DNA of 64,000 nt from Actinomycetes bacterium (GCA_027491335.1 JAIXWJ010000037.1:47766-111765), one strand, 5' to 3'. Positions 17,256 through 27,185 are shown, counted from the stretch's first letter. Notes: a model not told the origin generated them from the letters alone. Numbers and translations: made by a program.

Positions 17256-18248
17256 ATGTCTTCGGTCGTTCGTTCCATCGTCTGCCAAGAGTTCGCCCCC
17301 CTCGATCGCCTCGTGCTCGAGGAGAAGCCGGCCCCCGATCTGTTCCCTGGTTGCGTGCGCATCGACGTCACCGCCTGTGGGGTGAACTTCGTCGACGCGC
17401 TCTTCGTGCAAGGCAAGTACCAGATCAAGCCCCCCGTCCCGTTCGTTCCCGGCATGGAGGTGGTGGGCCGGGTGTCCGAGATCGCCGCCGACGTCGCCGA
17501 TAGTGGCGTCACCATCGGACAACGCGTGTTCGCCAACGTCGGCCTGGGCGGTTTCTCCTCGCAAGCGATGGTGGCGGCCAAACGAATCACGCCGCTCCCC
17601 GACACGTTGTCGGATGGCCAAGCCGCCACGTTCATGCAGAGTTATCTCACGGCGTGGTTCGCATTGGTGGAACGCGCGCGCGTGGAATCGGGCCGGTGGC
17701 TGCTGGTGCTGGGCGCCGGGAGTGGTGTGGGTCTGGCCGCCGTCGATGTCGGTCGTGCTCTGGGCCTGCGCGTCATCGCGGTGGCGTCCACCGAGGAGAA
17801 GCGTCGGTTCGCCACCGAACGCGGCGCCGAGGCGACCATCGATTCGACGCTGTCCGCCGACGAGATCAAGGAACTCGCCAAGTCGTTGTCGGGAGGCGCC
17901 ATCGATTACCTGTACGACCCCGTGGGTGGCGAGGTCGGCGAGACGTGCCTGCGCGCTCTCGGAGACGACGGTCAGTACCTGGTGATCGGATTCGTGGCCG
18001 GCATTCCGAAACTGCCCGCGAATCAGGTGTTGCTTCGCAACCGTCGAATCACCGGCGTGGACTGGGGTGGCTGGGCCGGCAAGAACCCCGAACGCAACAA
18101 CGCCATGCTCGCCGAGGTGATGAAGCTCATCGCACGCGGCGAACTACGGCCGGTGGAGCCGGTGGCTTATCCCCTCGAGCGGGCCGCCGACGCGTTGCGC
18201 GACCTCGAAGACCGCAAGGTGGCCGGAAAAATCGCCCTGGTGCCGTGA
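17256..18248 (+). CDS. NADPH:quinone oxidoreductase-family (MDR) protein
   Basis: A 330-residue medium-chain dehydrogenase/reductase without the zinc-ligand cysteines, so of the quinone oxidoreductase/enoyl reductase type. The N-terminal GroES-like half contains VDALFVQGKYQ and PGMEVVGRV, and the Rossmann half has LVLGAGSGVGLAAV. I chose the ATG at 17256, with TACCGT ending 6 nt before it (leaderless pattern). The operator lies about 55 bp further upstream. Probably reduces an alkene, quinone or enoyl substrate with NADPH. Confidence 0.86.
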   Translation: MSSVVRSIVCQEFAPLDRLVLEEKPAPDLFPGCVRIDVTACGVNFVDALFVQGKYQIKPPVPFVPGMEVVGRVSEIAADVADSGVTIGQRVFANVGLGGFSSQAMVAAKRITPLPDTLSDGQAATFMQSYLTAWFALVERARVESGRWLLVLGAGSGVGLAAVDVGRALGLRVIAVASTEEKRRFATERGAEATIDSTLSADEIKELAKSLSGGAIDYLYDPVGGEVGETCLRALGDDGQYLVIGFVAGIPKLPANQVLLRNRRITGVDWGGWAGKNPERNNAMLAEVMKLIARGELRPVEPVAYPLERAADALRDLEDRKVAGKIALVP

Positions 18249-18271
18249 GCCCTCGAACGCGGTAGTGACCC

Positions 18272-19966
18272 TCAGCTGATCACGTTCTCGCGCTTGTTCG
18301 CTCGGAAGCGGTCACTCAGCACCCGCGCGCTTTCTCGATCGAATCGCACGAAATCCTCCGAGCGGCCATCGCGCCACCAGATGCGCGCCGTCGCATCGGT
18401 CTCGACCGCGTGCCAACGACGAAGAACCAGCTCCCGCTTGATGACCTTGTTCGACGGCGTCATGGGGAATTCGTCCACCACCATCACGAACGAGGGCATC
18501 CACTTGGGACCGAGATCGCTTTGGGAACGCAGATGCGCGGCGAATTCCGCGATGTCGAAGGTCGCATCGGGCCGCAACTGAATCGCGGCCATCACCCGAT
18601 CACCCATGTCGGCATCCGGGACCCCGTACACCGCCGCCAAGATGACGTCCGGGTGGCGCATGATGATGCGCTCGATCGGAGCACCAGCGAAATTCTCTCC
18701 GTCGACGCGCATCCAGTCCGCGCTGCGTCCGGCGAAATAGAAGAAACCGTTCTCGTCGCGATACGCAAGGTCGCCGGTCCAGTACGCACCGCCGCGCAAA
18801 CGCTCCTTGTTCGCCTCGTCGTTGTTCCAGTAGCCCTCGAAGGTGCCACCGCCGGAGTTCACGATCTCGCCCGTGGCCTCTTCGGTGTTCACCAGTCGAC
18901 CCTCGGAATCGAAGATCGCCCGCGGGCATTCCTCACCCGTGTCGGGATTTCGCACCGCAATGGAATCCTGAGCGGCCACGCCCAACGAGCCGGCGGGCAT
19001 GTTCGGAACACGAATGATCGATGCGCCGGTCTCGGTCTGTCCGTATCCGTCGGTGAGCGTGCAACCGAATCGCTCGGCGAACTTGCCGAGATCCACCTCG
19101 GACCCTTCGTTGCCGAATCCGCGTCGCAACGGATTGTCACGATCGTCGGGACGCTCCGGCGTGGCGAGAATGTAGGTGAGGGGCTTGCCCACGTAGTTGA
19201 AATACGTCGCGCCGAATCGTCGGACGTCCGGCAGGAACTCGCTGGCCGAGAACTTGCGACGCAACGCGACGGTCGCGCCGGACACCAGGCTCGGAGCCCA
19301 GGCGGTGAAGAGCGCGTTGGAATGGAACAACGGCATGCAGATGTACGTGATGTCGCTGGCTTCGAGTGCCATGATCATTTGCATCGCACCCGACACGAAA
19401 TGCAGGCGTTGATGGCTGGTGATCACCGCTTTCGGAGCACCACTGGTGCCCGACGTGAAGAGCAGCAGAAACGTGGCACTCGGTTCCACCGGACATTCCG
19501 CCGCCGTCGGTAGCTCGGCCCCACGATGCACGTCCATCGCAGCGGCGTACTCGGGCGTGTCGGTGTCGAGCACGAAACCGTTCGCATCCCCCAAGTCGAG
19601 GCCGTCCAGCAAATCGACTTGGTTGGACTCGGTGACCACGATCTGGCACGACGTGTGGCGAATATCGCGCGCCAACTCCGCGCCGCGTCGCGTGGGATTG
19701 ATGCCCACCACCACGGCGCCGGTCACCGCGGCCGCGCCAAGCCACAGCGTGAACTCGGGGGTGTTGTCCATCAGCACGCCAATGTGCGGGGGCGTTCCCT
19801 CGGGACGGGTGGACATGTGCGCGCGCCACCACGCCGCCCGCTCCGCGACCAACGAGCACCACTCGCGCCAGGAGAGTCGACGATCCTCGAACAAAAGAGC
19901 CTGAGCATCATCGTGGGCGCGAGCCCGCACATGATCGGCAAACGTCGGCATGGTTTCAGAGTTCAC
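18272..19966 (-). CDS. Class I adenylate-forming enzyme, acyl-CoA ligase
   Basis: A 564-residue acid-CoA ligase, paralogue of the one at 14174. Motifs: LLFTSGTSGAPKAVI (AMP-binding P-loop), TDGYGQTETG, YWTGDLAYRD and the C-terminal NKVIKREL with the catalytic lysine. The GTG at 19966 has GAGGTGG at ideal spacing and overlaps the upstream flavoenzyme stop by 11 bp; an ATG at 19951 is the alternative. It is the last gene of a four-gene minus-strand operon that begins with the importer fusion at 27122. Confidence 0.88.
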   Translation of the reverse strand: MNSETMPTFADHVRARAHDDAQALLFEDRRLSWREWCSLVAERAAWWRAHMSTRPEGTPPHIGVLMDNTPEFTLWLGAAAVTGAVVVGINPTRRGAELARDIRHTSCQIVVTESNQVDLLDGLDLGDANGFVLDTDTPEYAAAMDVHRGAELPTAAECPVEPSATFLLLFTSGTSGAPKAVITSHQRLHFVSGAMQMIMALEASDITYICMPLFHSNALFTAWAPSLVSGATVALRRKFSASEFLPDVRRFGATYFNYVGKPLTYILATPERPDDRDNPLRRGFGNEGSEVDLGKFAERFGCTLTDGYGQTETGASIIRVPNMPAGSLGVAAQDSIAVRNPDTGEECPRAIFDSEGRLVNTEEATGEIVNSGGGTFEGYWNNDEANKERLRGGAYWTGDLAYRDENGFFYFAGRSADWMRVDGENFAGAPIERIIMRHPDVILAAVYGVPDADMGDRVMAAIQLRPDATFDIAEFAAHLRSQSDLGPKWMPSFVMVVDEFPMTPSNKVIKRELVLRRWHAVETDATARIWWRDGRSEDFVRFDRESARVLSDRFRANKRENVIS

Positions 19967-22073
19967 GGGCCACCTCATGGGCTGTGTGCATCGCACCTTC
20001 GATGTATCCAACGTGGGCGGCGTCACCCACGGTCTTCACGTTCAATCCTCGTTCCGCCAATCGGTCGGTGAGCGAACCGTCCGGCGAAACCTCCGAGGCG
20101 ATGATCACGCTGTCGCCTCGCACCTCGAACTCCTGCTCGCCCACGCGATAGCGAACGGCGACTTTCGAGATGGACACCGGCACGGCCTCTCGGATCAAAG
20201 TGACACCATGGGAAGTCGCGTTTCGCACCGCGGTCCAACGTCGGGGCATCGCCATCGGGAGGCCGAGATGCTTGCCCTCTTCGAGCACCGTGACGAGTCG
20301 GCCTCGTTCGGCGAGATACTCCGCCAATTCCAAGCCCACCAAACCGCCACCGATCACCACCACTCGACGACCCACCGGCATCCACACCTTCGACAGGCGG
20401 CGAATTCGGTCGGCATCGTTCAGCAACCCCAAGGTTCGTCCGGCCGCGACCGCCACCCGTCCGAGCAAGTTCAGCGAACCGGGATCCGCCGCGGCATCGC
20501 CGGTGATGACGGCACGCAATCCGTCGCCGGTGAGAACGTGCGGCAGATCGGCACCGGGAATGGCCGGTCGACCGCGACGCGCCCCGGTGGCCACGATGAC
20601 CGCGTCGGGTCGCAGACTCTCGACGAGGTCGACGTCGGCGGCGGTGTTCGTGAGTACGTCGACCCCGAGCCGTTCGATCTCGTGCGTCAGCCAGTCCACG
20701 AGCATCGCGTTGGCCGGTGTGGTGAGTTGAGAGAACCACATCGTTCCGCCGAGGCGACCGCCCTTTTCGATCAATGTCACCTTGGCGCCCCGCGTGGCCG
20801 CGACTCGCGCCGCTTCCATGCCACCCGGCCCGCCACCGATCACCACGACGTGTTGGGCCCGACTGATCGGAGCCAAGACCGCGACCTTTTCGTTGCACAA
20901 CGCCGGGTTGACGGCGCACTTGGGGTTGCCATCGAAGAAGTTCTGCTCGACGCAGACGTAGCAATTGATGCAGGGTCGCACGGAACGTCGTTCGCCCGCG
21001 CGGATCTTGCTCACCAGGTCGGGGTCGGCCAGCAACTGTCGACCCATCGACACGAAGTCGCACTCGCCCGCCGCGATCATCTCGTCGGCCACCTCGGGCA
21101 ACATGCGACCCACGGCCACCACCGGAATGGTGACGGCGCGCTTGATTATCTTGGTGTGCTCGCGATAGGCCGCCACCGTGTTCGGAAGCGGTCCGTCGGT
21201 GAAGTTCGCGAACGGGTTGTGAGCGTTCGCCGACACGTGAATCGCATCGGCTCCGGCGGCTTGAATCAGCGCGGCGGCCTCGGCGGTTTCGGCGGCGGTC
21301 AGACCGTCCTCGGGGCCGTATTCGTGACCGTTCACTCGCACCAACACCGGATAGTCCGCGCCAACCTCGGCCTTCACCGCGCGCACCACTTCGCACGTCA
21401 GTCGTGCGCGGTTCTCGATGGAACCGCCCCAGCGGTCGTCGCGCTTGTTGTACGTGCGCGACAGGAACGTCGAGAGCAAGTATCCGTGCGCGGCATGAAT
21501 CTCGATGGCATCGACACCGGCGGACTTCACGCGTCTCGCCGCGGCCGCGAACTGATCGACCACCCACGCCAGATCGTCCTCGTCGGCCACCTTGTAGGTG
21601 GCCTTCTTGCCTTGAGTGGCCGTGGCCAGACGCATCAGTTCGTCCATCGGGTTGTCGCGCAGTGCCGACAGGTCCTGGCCACCCTCCAGCAACGATGGCA
21701 CCAACTGCGGACGACCATCGGCGGTGTCCACGCTGGCGGTCTTGCCGTGATGACACAACTGCATGCACAGACGACCACCAACGGAGTGAACCGAGTCGGC
21801 CAGACGGCGGATTCCCGGAATGAAACGGTCATCGGAGAACGCCGGCTGATGTCGCGAGGTGGCGCCCATGGGCCATGCGACGGCACCGGTGCCGGTGATG
21901 ACCATCGCCGTTCCACCGGCCGCACGAGCCGTGTAGTGAGCGATCTCTCCGTCGCTGATCTCGCCCTCGACGCACAGGTTCATGTCCATCGCCGGCAAGA
22001 AGACTCGGTTCGATAGTTCCAGTCCGGCGATGCGTCCCGGGGCGAGCAGAGAATCGAAAGTCGAGGTGGTCAT
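19956..22073 (-). CDS. NADH:flavin oxidoreductase / 2,4-dienoyl-CoA reductase-like iron-sulfur flavoenzyme
   Basis: A 705-residue three-domain protein. Residues 1-~330 form an old-yellow-enzyme TIM barrel that binds FMN (CMQLCHHGK; AHGYLLSTFLSRTYNKR). A [4Fe-4S] cluster site CINCYVC...C follows near residue 360. The rest has two dinucleotide folds, one GGGPGG for FAD near 400 and one VIGGGLVGLELAEYL for NAD(P)H near 570. This is the FadH/2-enoate reductase/Bai-type architecture: it would reduce a C=C bond next to a carbonyl or acyl-CoA. It lies 7 bp after the importer fusion gene and overlaps the CoA ligase. Confidence 0.9.
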   Translation of the reverse strand: MTTSTFDSLLAPGRIAGLELSNRVFLPAMDMNLCVEGEISDGEIAHYTARAAGGTAMVITGTGAVAWPMGATSRHQPAFSDDRFIPGIRRLADSVHSVGGRLCMQLCHHGKTASVDTADGRPQLVPSLLEGGQDLSALRDNPMDELMRLATATQGKKATYKVADEDDLAWVVDQFAAAARRVKSAGVDAIEIHAAHGYLLSTFLSRTYNKRDDRWGGSIENRARLTCEVVRAVKAEVGADYPVLVRVNGHEYGPEDGLTAAETAEAAALIQAAGADAIHVSANAHNPFANFTDGPLPNTVAAYREHTKIIKRAVTIPVVAVGRMLPEVADEMIAAGECDFVSMGRQLLADPDLVSKIRAGERRSVRPCINCYVCVEQNFFDGNPKCAVNPALCNEKVAVLAPISRAQHVVVIGGGPGGMEAARVAATRGAKVTLIEKGGRLGGTMWFSQLTTPANAMLVDWLTHEIERLGVDVLTNTAADVDLVESLRPDAVIVATGARRGRPAIPGADLPHVLTGDGLRAVITGDAAADPGSLNLLGRVAVAAGRTLGLLNDADRIRRLSKVWMPVGRRVVVIGGGLVGLELAEYLAERGRLVTVLEEGKHLGLPMAMPRRWTAVRNATSHGVTLIREAVPVSISKVAVRYRVGEQEFEVRGDSVIIASEVSPDGSLTDRLAERGLNVKTVGDAAHVGYIEGAMHTAHEVAREL

Positions 22074-22080
22074 CGTCGCC

Positions 22081-24903
22081 CTATTCGGTGGTGTTGCTGC
22101 GTTGGATCGCTCGCTCGTCAGTGCCCAGGTAACTGGCGATCACCGCCGGGTTGGTGCGGATCGCCTGCGGATCCCCCTCGGCGATGACCCGTCCGGCTTC
22201 CAAGCAATAGATGCGGTCGGAAATGGACATCACCATCGGCATGTCGTGCTCGATGATCAGGATCGACGCTCCCAGCTCGCGCTGAATGGTCTGGATCAAC
22301 GGCCCGAACGCCTCGGTCTCGCGTTGGGCGACACCGGCGGTGGGCTCGTCGAGAAGCAACAACTTGGAGTCGAGCGCGATGAGCGCACCGAGTTCCACGA
22401 TGCGGCGGGTTCCGGTGGAGAGTTCGCCCATCAATGCATCCGCGTAGCGACCGAGACCGAGATAACTGATGATCTCGTCGGCTTCGCGGCGCTTGCGACG
22501 CTCGGCCATGGGCGACGGCGGCAGGGCGAGAATGGACGGCACCAGCAGCGACCGTTGGCGCGACTCGAGCGCGACCATCAGGGTCTCGCGAACCGTGAGC
22601 GACGCGAACAGGCGCGCGTTCTGGAACGCACGACCCTGACCGAGTCGGGCTCGGCGATGGGCCGACATCCCCGAAATGTCGCGTCCGTACAACTCGACCA
22701 GTCCGGTGGAGGGCAGAAGTCCGGACACCGCGTTCAAGATGGTGGTCTTGCCCGCACCGTTGGTGCCGATCAGACCGACGATCTCGCCCGGACGCACCAC
22801 GATGTCGACTCCGTCGACGATCGTGCGTCCACCGAGGTTCACGGTGAGCCCGTCGGTGCGCAAGGGGGCCGTGGACGGGTCCACGTCGGTCCCCTTTCCG
22901 CCGAGCGACGCCACGTCGGCGCCCTTTTCGCGCACCGGAGGGGTCCAGTTGGTCCGGCGCGCGATCCAGCCCAGGAGATTGTCACGGAACGCGTGCAGGA
23001 TCGAAATGAGTCCGCTCGGGAAGTACAACAGGACGATCAACATTCCGAATCCACTGGCGAACAGTTCCACCTGATCGGTGCCGTCGAACACCAGCGGCAA
23101 CGCCACGATCACCAACGTGCCGAGAATCGCGCCGGTGATGGAGCCGATACCGCCGACCACCGCCACCGCCACGATGCGCAAGGAGTCCTCGAACTCGAAG
23201 GCGAGTCCGTCGACCTTGAACTGCCCGCTGCGATCGGCCAGGGGCAACAACGCACCGGCCAACGCGGCGAGACCTCCGGAGACCGCGAACGCCAACAGCT
23301 TCGCTCGGTTGGGCGAGATGGTGTACGCCGCGGCCGAGTTCTCGTTGTCACGGGTGGCGATGATCGAACGACCGATGCCGGTGCGACGAATGCGCCACAC
23401 CAAGACGATGGCGAGCACCGCGATGAGCAAACTGAAGTAGTAGATGCCGTCGAAGTTCTTGCCCTTCACCTCCCAGAACAGAAGGCGGAATCCCTCGTTG
23501 CGATCCACGTTCAACTTGGCGACACCGCCTCCGTCGGGAGCGACCTTCTCCGCGACCAGGAACCACGACCTGATCATCAATCCGAAACCAAGAGTGATGA
23601 CGGCCAGGTACAGGCCCTTCACGCGCAAGGCCGGAATTCCGATGATGACGGCGGCAGCGACGCCGAAACCCACACCGATGAGGATCGACAACCAGTACGG
23701 AAGTTCGTTGGCGAAGTAGATGGTCGCGTACGAGCCGAGAGCCACGAAACCGAATTGACCGAGGGACAGCTGACCGCCCCATCCGGTGACCACGGTGACC
23801 GACAACGCGACGATCAGGTAGATCGGAATGATGGAGAACTTCAACACGTCGCTGGACTTCTCCAGTTGCGACGGAACGATGACCGCGATTACGGCGAGCA
23901 ACGCCATTCCACCGAAGGTGAGCGCTCGATAGAGGGGATGGCGCGTGAGCTCGACGCGCGCGGCCCGGACCTTGTTCGTGAGTTGCCAGCCGCTGTCGCG
24001 CATCGACTCGTTGCGTCCCGTCGTGAAGAGAACGACGAGCAGAATCACGAACAACACGGCCACGTTGGCTCCGGCGGGCATCTGTCCGAGCAACGACCAC
24101 GAGACCAGCAAGCGATCGATGAGACCCGCGACGAGACCACCGACGAGGGTCCAGCCGAACGACTTCATGCGACCGACCATCGCCGCCACCAGAGACAACA
24201 AGAGCAACTTGGGTCCGAGTGCCGTTTGCACCGACCCGATCGAACCTCCGTAGAGCGGAGTGATGAGCAACACGCTCAAGGTGGCCAGAACTCCGGCCAG
24301 CGCCCACACCTTGGTGGACACCTTGCGCACACCGATGCCCGCCAACTGAGCGGCCGAGAAGTTGTCGGCCGTGGCCCGCACCTGCATGCCGAACGCGCTC
24401 TTGTGGAAGAGCCAGCCGAGGAAAATCATCAGAGCCGGCACGACGAGCAACACCTGAAGTTGCGGACCGGTGAGTGACAATCCGCCCACTTCCCACTGTC
24501 CGGAGATCAGCACCGGAAAGCCGACCTGGGTTGCCTCTTCGTCCGTGATCGGAATGCGCAACTGCAGGAGCTGGATGACCTGCGTGAGTCCGAGCGTGGC
24601 CACGAAGAGCAACAAGCGAGGCTGCGTGAACAAACGTCGCAGAACCAGCTCGGACACCACGCCCAAGACGAGACCGGCCAGAAGCGCCAATGGCAACGAG
24701 AGCCCGAACGCGATGTCGTAGCGGATCTGCAGAACCGCCATGAGATATCCGCCGAACGCACCGATCTGGCCGTGCGCGAAGTTGATGACTCCGGTGGCGC
24801 GATAGATGAGCAACAGTCCGAACGCCACCAGTGCGTACACGAGACCCTGCACCAGACCGTCGAAGACGATGTCTCCCGAGAAGACCAATCCGATCATCGC
24901 CAT
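22081..24903 (-). CDS. Branched-chain-type ABC importer: LivH-LivM-LivG fusion
   Basis: A 940-residue single polypeptide holding both permeases and one ATPase. Residues 1-~295 are a LivH-like permease (INFAHGQIGAFGGYL). Residues ~330-640 are a LivM-like permease (LSLGQFGFVALGSY; ALRVKGLYLAVITLG). Residues ~690-940 are a LivG-like ATPase, with Walker A GTNGAGKT (713-720), signature LSTGTRR and Walker B LLLLDEPTAG. The ATG at 24903 overlaps the stop of the upstream fusion (TGATG); a GTG at 24906 is also possible. These parts are normally three genes. With the MFS-LivF fusion and the divergent lipoprotein it makes a complete importer. Confidence 0.9.
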   Translation of the reverse strand: MAMIGLVFSGDIVFDGLVQGLVYALVAFGLLLIYRATGVINFAHGQIGAFGGYLMAVLQIRYDIAFGLSLPLALLAGLVLGVVSELVLRRLFTQPRLLLFVATLGLTQVIQLLQLRIPITDEEATQVGFPVLISGQWEVGGLSLTGPQLQVLLVVPALMIFLGWLFHKSAFGMQVRATADNFSAAQLAGIGVRKVSTKVWALAGVLATLSVLLITPLYGGSIGSVQTALGPKLLLLSLVAAMVGRMKSFGWTLVGGLVAGLIDRLLVSWSLLGQMPAGANVAVLFVILLVVLFTTGRNESMRDSGWQLTNKVRAARVELTRHPLYRALTFGGMALLAVIAVIVPSQLEKSSDVLKFSIIPIYLIVALSVTVVTGWGGQLSLGQFGFVALGSYATIYFANELPYWLSILIGVGFGVAAAVIIGIPALRVKGLYLAVITLGFGLMIRSWFLVAEKVAPDGGGVAKLNVDRNEGFRLLFWEVKGKNFDGIYYFSLLIAVLAIVLVWRIRRTGIGRSIIATRDNENSAAAYTISPNRAKLLAFAVSGGLAALAGALLPLADRSGQFKVDGLAFEFEDSLRIVAVAVVGGIGSITGAILGTLVIVALPLVFDGTDQVELFASGFGMLIVLLYFPSGLISILHAFRDNLLGWIARRTNWTPPVREKGADVASLGGKGTDVDPSTAPLRTDGLTVNLGGRTIVDGVDIVVRPGEIVGLIGTNGAGKTTILNAVSGLLPSTGLVELYGRDISGMSAHRRARLGQGRAFQNARLFASLTVRETLMVALESRQRSLLVPSILALPPSPMAERRKRREADEIISYLGLGRYADALMGELSTGTRRIVELGALIALDSKLLLLDEPTAGVAQRETEAFGPLIQTIQRELGASILIIEHDMPMVMSISDRIYCLEAGRVIAEGDPQAIRTNPAVIASYLGTDERAIQRSNTTE

Positions 24904-27122
24904 CACGCTCCCGCTCCCGACAAGAACACCGCGCGCAGCAGATCGCCTCGTTCGAGGAGCTCCTTCGCGGGTCCCTCGAACTTGACTTGGCCACGCTCCA
25001 TGAACACCGCTCGATCGGCGATGGACAAGGCCACGTTCACCGACTGCTCCACGATGACCATGGTGGTTCCCTGCTCCTTCAGCTTCTCGACCACCTGCAG
25101 GAGGTCCTGCACGACCACCGGCGCGAGCCCCAACGACAACTCGTCGATGCACAACAACTCCGGTTCCAACATGATCGCCTTGGCGAGAGCCAGCATTTGC
25201 TGCTGGCCTCCCGACAACGAGCCGGCGCGCTGGTCCGCTCGTTCGCGCAGAACCGAGAACGTCTCGTCCACCAACTGCAACTTCTCCCGACGCTTGTCGA
25301 CCTCGGCGATCTGACGACTCCAGATGGCCAGGTTCTCGGCCACCGTCATGGAGGGGAAAACCGCTTCTCCACCGGGAATCTGCACGAGACCCATCTGCGA
25401 CCGGAACTGTGGATCGACGAGCGTGATGGTGCGACCGTTCATGCGGACCACACCACGATCCGGCATCACCAATCCGGAGATCGCTCGCAGGATGGTGGAC
25501 TTGCCCGCGCCATTCGTGCCGAGCAACGCCAGCACTTCGCCCTTTCGGACGTCGAAGCCGACGTCGAACAGCACCTGCAGGTTGCCGTAACTGACGTCGA
25601 CGTTGCGCACCTGAAGCACCGGAACGTTGCCCGGATCGCCGGCCAAACGAACGCGCTCTTCTTGCTGCTCTTTCAATTCGGCCACGCACAACGCGATGTC
25701 GCGCTTCATGTAGCGACTTCCGTAGATGATGAGCAGTCCGCCGAGCAGCGCCGCGGGCGGAACGATCGAGGTGAGCGCGGTGCGTTCGCCATGAGCATCG
25801 GACAGAGCTCCGGCCAACAGGCCTCCGAAGAAGCCGCCCATCAAGAAGATGTACACGCCCACCATGGCGAAGGCCTGAGAGCGCATTTGGTACGGGATGA
25901 TCGCCGAGATGGCGGGCCCGACCTGGGTGAAGGCCATTCCCTGGAACGAATACCCGATGGTGACGAGCGCGACCATCACCACCGGATCCTGGAAGCGCAA
26001 ACCGGTCGTGACGAACAATCCGTAGAGAAGAATGAATCCACCCATCATCTTCAGCGACGACGGCGGGTTCTTGCGGAAGAGACGATCACCGAGTCGCCCG
26101 GCGAGCGGGATACCGATGAGTGCCCCGGACCAGGTGATGGCACCCAACCAACCACGCTTGAACGCGCTGTAGCCGTAGGCGTCCTCGAGGAGAAGGTTGA
26201 ACGCACTGGGCACGGCGACCAACGCGAAACCCAGCACGCCGATACCCACGACGAGGAAGTAGAAGGTTCGCACCTTCTTCAATCGCTGGAACGCCGCGGA
26301 CAAGCGCACCGGCGGTTCGGTGAGATCGGGAGCCATCGTCGCGCCGAGCACCGCTTCTTGTTCCTGGCGACCGCGCTGCGGCTCCTTCAACGTCAGCGAC
26401 CACAGCACGGACAAACCGGCGGGAATCAAGAGCGCGAAGAAGACCACGCGCCAGTCGCCGGCATCATCACCGGCCGCCACCACGATCGCACCGGCGAACA
26501 ACGGCCCGAGCACCTGACCAAGAGGGCGACCCAACGCCTCGACGGCGAAAATGCGGGTTCGAATGGCCAATGGATACTGGTCGGCCACCAGCGAGGGCCC
26601 GATGGGGATTCGAGCCGATGCGCCGAATCCGGATCCGGCGCGAGCGACACCCATGAGGAACGGATTGACCACCGCGCCGGTGAAGCCGACGAACAACAGC
26701 CACAATCCCGACGCTCCACTGAGAACTCGGACTCGCGAATACCGGTCGGCGAGCCATGCGAAGGGCAGCGTGGCCAACACCAACACGACGCCGCCGAAAC
26801 TTTGCAGACCGAGCAGCACGGTGTCGGAGATTCCCAGCGTCTCTTGAATGTCGGGGCCGAGAACCTGCATCGCGACGCGATCGAACTCCTCGAAGATCGT
26901 GAAGAGCAGCAACACGAGGGCCACGCTGAGACCCCCGGCCTTGAAGCCGGCGCGTAGGGACATCTGCGAGCCGCCCGAACCGACGAAGCCGCCGAGCGCG
27001 GCCGCGTCGACCTCGGTGCGCACGTCGTCGCGAGCTTCCTCCTCGACCGCGATCGATGCGGCCAACGCCGACGCCGTACTCGACTGTGGACGTTCTTGAC
27101 TCGAACTTTCCTGGCCTTGCAT
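24903..27122 (-). CDS. MFS transporter fused to a LivF-type ABC ATPase
   Basis: A 739-residue protein in one open frame. After an acidic soluble stretch (~1-60) come about 12 hydrophobic helices of a major facilitator (to ~500), with the cytoplasmic loop motif WLADRYSRVRV and a second LGDRLFRKNP. The C-terminal ~235 residues are a LivF-type ATPase: Walker A GTNGAGKS (535-542), signature LSGGQQQ (about 635), Walker B LLCIDE (656-661). The proline normally after the catalytic Glu is Leu (DELSLGLAP). It is first in the minus-strand operon, facing the double operator at 27186-27223. The function of the MFS half beside an ABC importer is unclear. Confidence 0.9.
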   Translation of the reverse strand: MQGQESSSQERPQSSTASALAASIAVEEEARDDVRTEVDAAALGGFVGSGGSQMSLRAGFKAGGLSVALVLLLFTIFEEFDRVAMQVLGPDIQETLGISDTVLLGLQSFGGVVLVLATLPFAWLADRYSRVRVLSGASGLWLLFVGFTGAVVNPFLMGVARAGSGFGASARIPIGPSLVADQYPLAIRTRIFAVEALGRPLGQVLGPLFAGAIVVAAGDDAGDWRVVFFALLIPAGLSVLWSLTLKEPQRGRQEQEAVLGATMAPDLTEPPVRLSAAFQRLKKVRTFYFLVVGIGVLGFALVAVPSAFNLLLEDAYGYSAFKRGWLGAITWSGALIGIPLAGRLGDRLFRKNPPSSLKMMGGFILLYGLFVTTGLRFQDPVVMVALVTIGYSFQGMAFTQVGPAISAIIPYQMRSQAFAMVGVYIFLMGGFFGGLLAGALSDAHGERTALTSIVPPAALLGGLLIIYGSRYMKRDIALCVAELKEQQEERVRLAGDPGNVPVLQVRNVDVSYGNLQVLFDVGFDVRKGEVLALLGTNGAGKSTILRAISGLVMPDRGVVRMNGRTITLVDPQFRSQMGLVQIPGGEAVFPSMTVAENLAIWSRQIAEVDKRREKLQLVDETFSVLRERADQRAGSLSGGQQQMLALAKAIMLEPELLCIDELSLGLAPVVVQDLLQVVEKLKEQGTTMVIVEQSVNVALSIADRAVFMERGQVKFEGPAKELLERGDLLRAVFLSGAGA

Positions 27123-27185
27123 CGATCCCCCTACGCGAGCCGGAGCCCTCTGTAACCGTGTCGCAACAGTAGTCGTTTCCGAGTA

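Noticed and set aside
21982..24477. An 831-codon open frame on the plus strand
   Set aside because: It is antisense to the flavoenzyme and LivH-M-G fusion, has a composition of His/Arg/Gly/Asp repeats typical of out-of-frame reading of GC-rich genes, and shows no domain.
24904..25689. N-terminal extension of the LivH-M-G fusion by about 260 residues
   Set aside because: The extension reads the MFS-LivF ATPase region in another frame and is Arg/Gly/Ala-rich without similarity. The ATG or GTG at the overlap gives a normal LivH N-terminus.
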